Source: a bacterium (lineage in GTDB: Bacteria > SZUA-79 > Acidulodesulfobacterales > Acidulodesulfobacteraceae). Taken from it: 6,723 bases of DNA. The stretch is from assembly GCA_021806125.1 (NCBI GenBank), contig JAJZYC010000084.1:1-6723 (forward strand), read 5' to 3'. Position numbers and translations under genes: made by a program. Of this stretch, positions 4,737-6,723 are shown piece after piece (the stretch's first letter is position 1; the number at the start of each line of letters is the position of its first letter). The notes beneath the pieces were generated by a model. That model did no database searches. It saw only the letters and a program-made list of their open reading frames with translations, and was not told the DNA's origin.

Positions 4737-5663
4737 CTATTTAACTATCATTATCGAGCACGGAAGCGCGCTTATTATCCTTTCGGCGGTGCTTCCGAAA
4801 ATAATTTCCTTTAAGCCTTCCCTGTCCCTTCCTTTGAAACCCAGAATTAACAGTTTTTTTCCGGTTTCTTCCATAAAATCTACTATTTCTTTGCAAGGCG
4901 CGCCTTTTCTGACCTCTATTTCCAAGTTTGATTTTTCTTTTGCGAACCTGTAGTTAAGGCCGCGCATTACCGACTCGAATTTTTCAGCCAGGCCTTTCTC
5001 GTAATTTTCTATTTCATCGTCCCTTGAATCTTTCAGCCCTTTAATTAATTTTTCGTCGATAATATGCAAAATAGTAAATATCTTGATTACGTCGTCTGGA
5101 ATTTTCGATATTAAGGGCAGGGCTTTAAGTGAAAACTCCGAAAAATCGGTCGCGAAAACGACGTCGTCGAAAATGTTTCTACAGCTCGTTTTCCTGTCGT
5201 TTTTAAAATCGCTGGACGAATGAAACAAAACCCGTCTCATAACGAGGACGGGCTTTTCTATTTTTATTATAATATCGTAAAGCGGAGAACCGTAAAACGA
5301 AAAATAGCCTTTAGGCTTTCCGCCCGCTTTTTTATCGAGAACTACGAAATCTATATTTTCCGCCTTCGCTTCTTCGGCGATTTCTTCCGCGATATTGCCT
5401 GTCCTGATAACGTAGCGGACGCCGAAACCTGATTTTTCTAAGTATTTTTTAATATCTTCAAGTTTAATTTCGGCAAACCTTCTTATCTTTTCTTCGTCTT
5501 CTTTTTTATAGACGGAATAAAGGCTGTGCTGAAAAATTGCGGGGTCGATAACGTGTATCAGGACGATTTCTTTTAAGCCGAGCTTCGAATAGTTCGCAAA
5601 ACAGTCTAGATTTTCGTAATAAAAATCCCCGAAATTTATTGCGTAAAGTACGGTATTCAGCAT
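4737..5663 (-). CDS. Tandem-domain universal stress protein (UspA family)
   Basis: This 308-residue cytoplasmic protein has two Usp domains, about residues 2-143 and 163-308. Each begins with the typical beta strand and switch (NTVLYAINFGDF, and DDVVFATDFSEFS at 167-179) and ends with the nucleotide-binding strand. Domain 2 has LILGFKG...FGSTAERI (262-286), but 11 rather than 9 residues lie between Gly268 and Gly280-Ser281. Domain 1 has Gly-9X-Gly-Ser (GGKPKGYFSFYGS) with Lys where the first Gly of GxxG is expected. ATP binding may therefore be altered in both. The ATG at 5661-5663 is preceded by AAGAGG at 5669-5674 with 5-nt spacing. It starts 52 nt after the pilin-like gene on the same strand and may share its transcript. 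Family assignment is firm; the stress or partner sensed is not visible. Confidence 0.88.
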   Translation of the reverse strand: MLNTVLYAINFGDFYYENLDCFANYSKLGLKEIVLIHVIDPAIFQHSLYSVYKKEDEEKIRRFAEIKLEDIKKYLEKSGFGVRYVIRTGNIAEEIAEEAKAENIDFVVLDKKAGGKPKGYFSFYGSPLYDIIIKIEKPVLVMRRVLFHSSSDFKNDRKTSCRNIFDDVVFATDFSEFSLKALPLISKIPDDVIKIFTILHIIDEKLIKGLKDSRDDEIENYEKGLAEKFESVMRGLNYRFAKEKSNLEIEVRKGAPCKEIVDFMEETGKKLLILGFKGRDREGLKEIIFGSTAERIISALPCSIMIVK

Positions 5664-5715
5664 AAATGCCTCTTAAATTTTATAAAGTTTCGCTATGTTT
5701 ATTTTTTCCATAATT

Positions 5716-6291
5716 TTAGCCGTTAGGGAGTTCGGTTTCGACGTAAATACCGGTGCAGCCGCCTCCGCCCATTTTATAACCAACCTCCGCCGTAACCTCT
5801 CTTTCCGTTCCGCCCGCAAAGCCGTTGGAAGTAATGACGTAGTAAGTGCAGTTTCCGCCTCCGCTTAATTTACCCTCTACCGCGCAAAACGTCGGAGTAT
5901 AATTAGAACTTTGAGGCAGACTGCCTTGCAGATTATTACCTAAAAGATAATGAATATTGCTTGGAGGACCGCCGGTTACGCCGGGCGGTAAAACTGGATA
6001 GGGAGGATTTGCCGGACACATAGAAATATTTGGATTGGCTGGACTAAAACCTGCGGGATAATTGTTTTCCAGTTCGTAAAACGTTATCTCCACCCCGGAC
6101 TTTGCCGCATACTTCGCCGCCGCGCTCGTTAAATTTGACCTCGAAGTAATATTGCCGCTCGACGTCAGATAAGCGAAAATAGACCCCGCCAGCCCCAGCA
6201 CTATAATAATTATTATCGCCAGAACTATCGAAATACCCTTATTCGAACCGATAACCTTCTTTTTAAAATATCTTGCCGCCGATAAAAACAT
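5716..6291 (-). CDS. Type IV pilin-like / PilX- or MshP-like minor prepilin
   Basis: This 191-residue prepilin-like protein has a positively charged leader (residues 1-19, ending KKKVIGSNKG) that should be cut by prepilin peptidase after Gly19. The mature chain starts ISIVLAIIIIIVLGLAGS, a hydrophobic helix to about residue 43. Position 5 of the mature protein is Leu24, not the usual Glu, as in PilX/GspK-type and MshP-like minor pilins. The motif KYAAKSGVEITFYELENN (60-77) is typical of that group. A Pro- and Gly-rich segment (79-112) and four Cys (92, 126, 138, 179) follow, which could make two disulfides outside the cell. The ATG at 6289-6291 is the only reasonable start and has no Shine-Dalgarno. 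No other pilus gene is in the window; the stress-protein gene lies downstream. A type II secretion minor pseudopilin is the alternative. Confidence 0.75.
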   Translation of the reverse strand: MFLSAARYFKKKVIGSNKGISIVLAIIIIIVLGLAGSIFAYLTSSGNITSRSNLTSAAAKYAAKSGVEITFYELENNYPAGFSPANPNISMCPANPPYPVLPPGVTGGPPSNIHYLLGNNLQGSLPQSSNYTPTFCAVEGKLSGGGNCTYYVITSNGFAGGTEREVTAEVGYKMGGGGCTGIYVETELPNG

Positions 6292-6300
6292 ATTAATATT

Positions 6301-6403
6301 ATTATATAATTAAATGCGTCTAATATTCTTTTAAAGATAAGTTGACTAACTCTTTTTTACACAACATTATACACATTATGTCTTGTATCTATCTTCTTTT
6401 CAA
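6301..6403 (-). promoter_or_regulatory. Candidate promoters for the pilin-like gene
   Basis: Two arrangements are visible on the minus strand. TATAAT (6306-6301) lies 9 nt before the ATG at 6291, the same spacing as at the ferritin-FNT gene, but it has no recognisable -35. Further upstream TTGAAA (6403-6398) and CATAAT (6380-6375) are 17 nt apart, which would give a leader of about 80 nt. The region is very AT-rich, so either could be chance. Nothing else supports a gene between 6292 and 6419. Confidence 0.3.
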
Positions 6404-6419
6404 CAATTATTAATTTATT

Positions 6420-6723
6420 TTAAATTTTATATAGTTCTAATCCCGAAATTAATTCAAAATGTTTATCTAAGGTAAAAACGGAAAAGTTGTTTGCTATAGC
6501 TAATGCTCCGATTAAAATATCGGAAAATGGAACGGTAAAACCTTTCTTTTTTATATCCGAAGAAATTTCAGCGGATTTTTGCCATATAATTTTATTTACC
6601 TCGACATACGGTAAATTTAATAAAATCTCTTTAATTTTTATTTTTTCCGGCTCGGATTTAATTCCCTGCAATAATTCAAATAAAACGACGCCGCAAACCT
6701 CCGCTAAATCGTCGATGAGAAGC
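6420..6723 (-). CDS. vapC: VapC-type PIN-domain ribonuclease toxin, C-terminal part (5' end beyond the right edge)
   Basis: The frame is open from the right edge to TAA at 6420-6422, about 100 residues, so the gene starts outside the window; a TTG at 6669-6671 is an internal Leu codon. Visible PIN features are VVLFELLQGIKS with the conserved acidic Glu, PFSDILIGALAIANN with the third acidic residue, and FTLDKHFELI with the fourth Asp. The first Asp of the metal site (normally near the N-terminus) lies outside. VapC toxins cut RNA and are held by a VapB antitoxin usually encoded just upstream, here past the edge. The visible part ends as full-length family members do (GLELYKI). Confidence 0.78.
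   Translation of the reverse strand, partial: LLIDDLAEVCGVVLFELLQGIKSEPEKIKIKEILLNLPYVEVNKIIWQKSAEISSDIKKKGFTVPFSDILIGALAIANNFSVFTLDKHFELISGLELYKI

Noticed and set aside
4698..4740. Intrinsic terminator between the MFS and stress-protein genes
   Set aside because: A good hairpin exists but no U-tract follows on either strand, and the same 27 nt occur elsewhere as a dispersed repeat.
6342..6371. Plus-strand promoter starting with TTGACT
   Set aside because: At 17-18 nt spacing the -10 is poor, and no plus-strand gene follows.

Overview
The window reads as a chromosomal stretch from an AT-leaning, probably chemolithotrophic bacterium. Coding sequences use many ATA, TTA and AAA codons, and the gaps hold short palindromic repeats of the REP type. 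A heterodisulfide-reductase-like (Hdr) pair of the kind found in sulfur-metabolising bacteria, a tandem universal stress protein and a pilin-like protein would fit a deltaproteobacterium-like sulfur or iron organism from a sediment or mine-drainage setting. That placement is inference from gene content; no rRNA or other marker is present.

Layout. Positions 1-1332, minus strand: the start of an Hdr-like operon, hdrC then hdrB. HdrB runs off the left edge. HdrC has two complete four-cysteine iron-sulfur motifs. The visible half of HdrB has a cysteine motif with the usual spacing but only three of five cysteines. The gap between the two genes carries two REP-like hairpins in inverted orientation and a 20-bp-period tandem repeat. 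Positions 1333-1630 hold a possible hdrC promoter and a nested inverted repeat of about 185 bp. Positions 1631-3067, minus strand: an unusual fusion of an N-terminal ferritin-like di-iron domain to a C-terminal formate/nitrite-transporter (FNT) channel domain. Positions 3068-3266: a divergent control region with two promoter-like sequences, palindromes and direct repeats. Positions 3267-4697, plus strand: an MFS transporter with two Asn-rich hydrophilic segments. Positions 4709-4735: a REP hairpin identical to the one at 595-621, between two convergent genes. Positions 4737-6291, minus strand: a PilX/MshP-like prepilin followed by a tandem universal stress protein. Positions 6420 to the right edge, minus strand: the C-terminal part of a VapC-type PIN toxin.

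How the parts relate. HdrC and HdrB should form a cytoplasmic iron-sulfur electron-transfer module with an HdrA-like flavoprotein that probably lies beyond the left edge. The ferritin-FNT fusion and the MFS gene are divergent and share one intergenic region, so they may be co-regulated. At both, the promoter -10 box lies only 8-9 nt from the ATG and no Shine-Dalgarno sequence is visible, which predicts leaderless mRNAs. hdrC, hdrB and the stress-protein gene have ordinary Shine-Dalgarno sites. The most unusual items are the ferritin-FNT fusion, the divergent leaderless control region, and the REP family with a compensatory base change in its stem.
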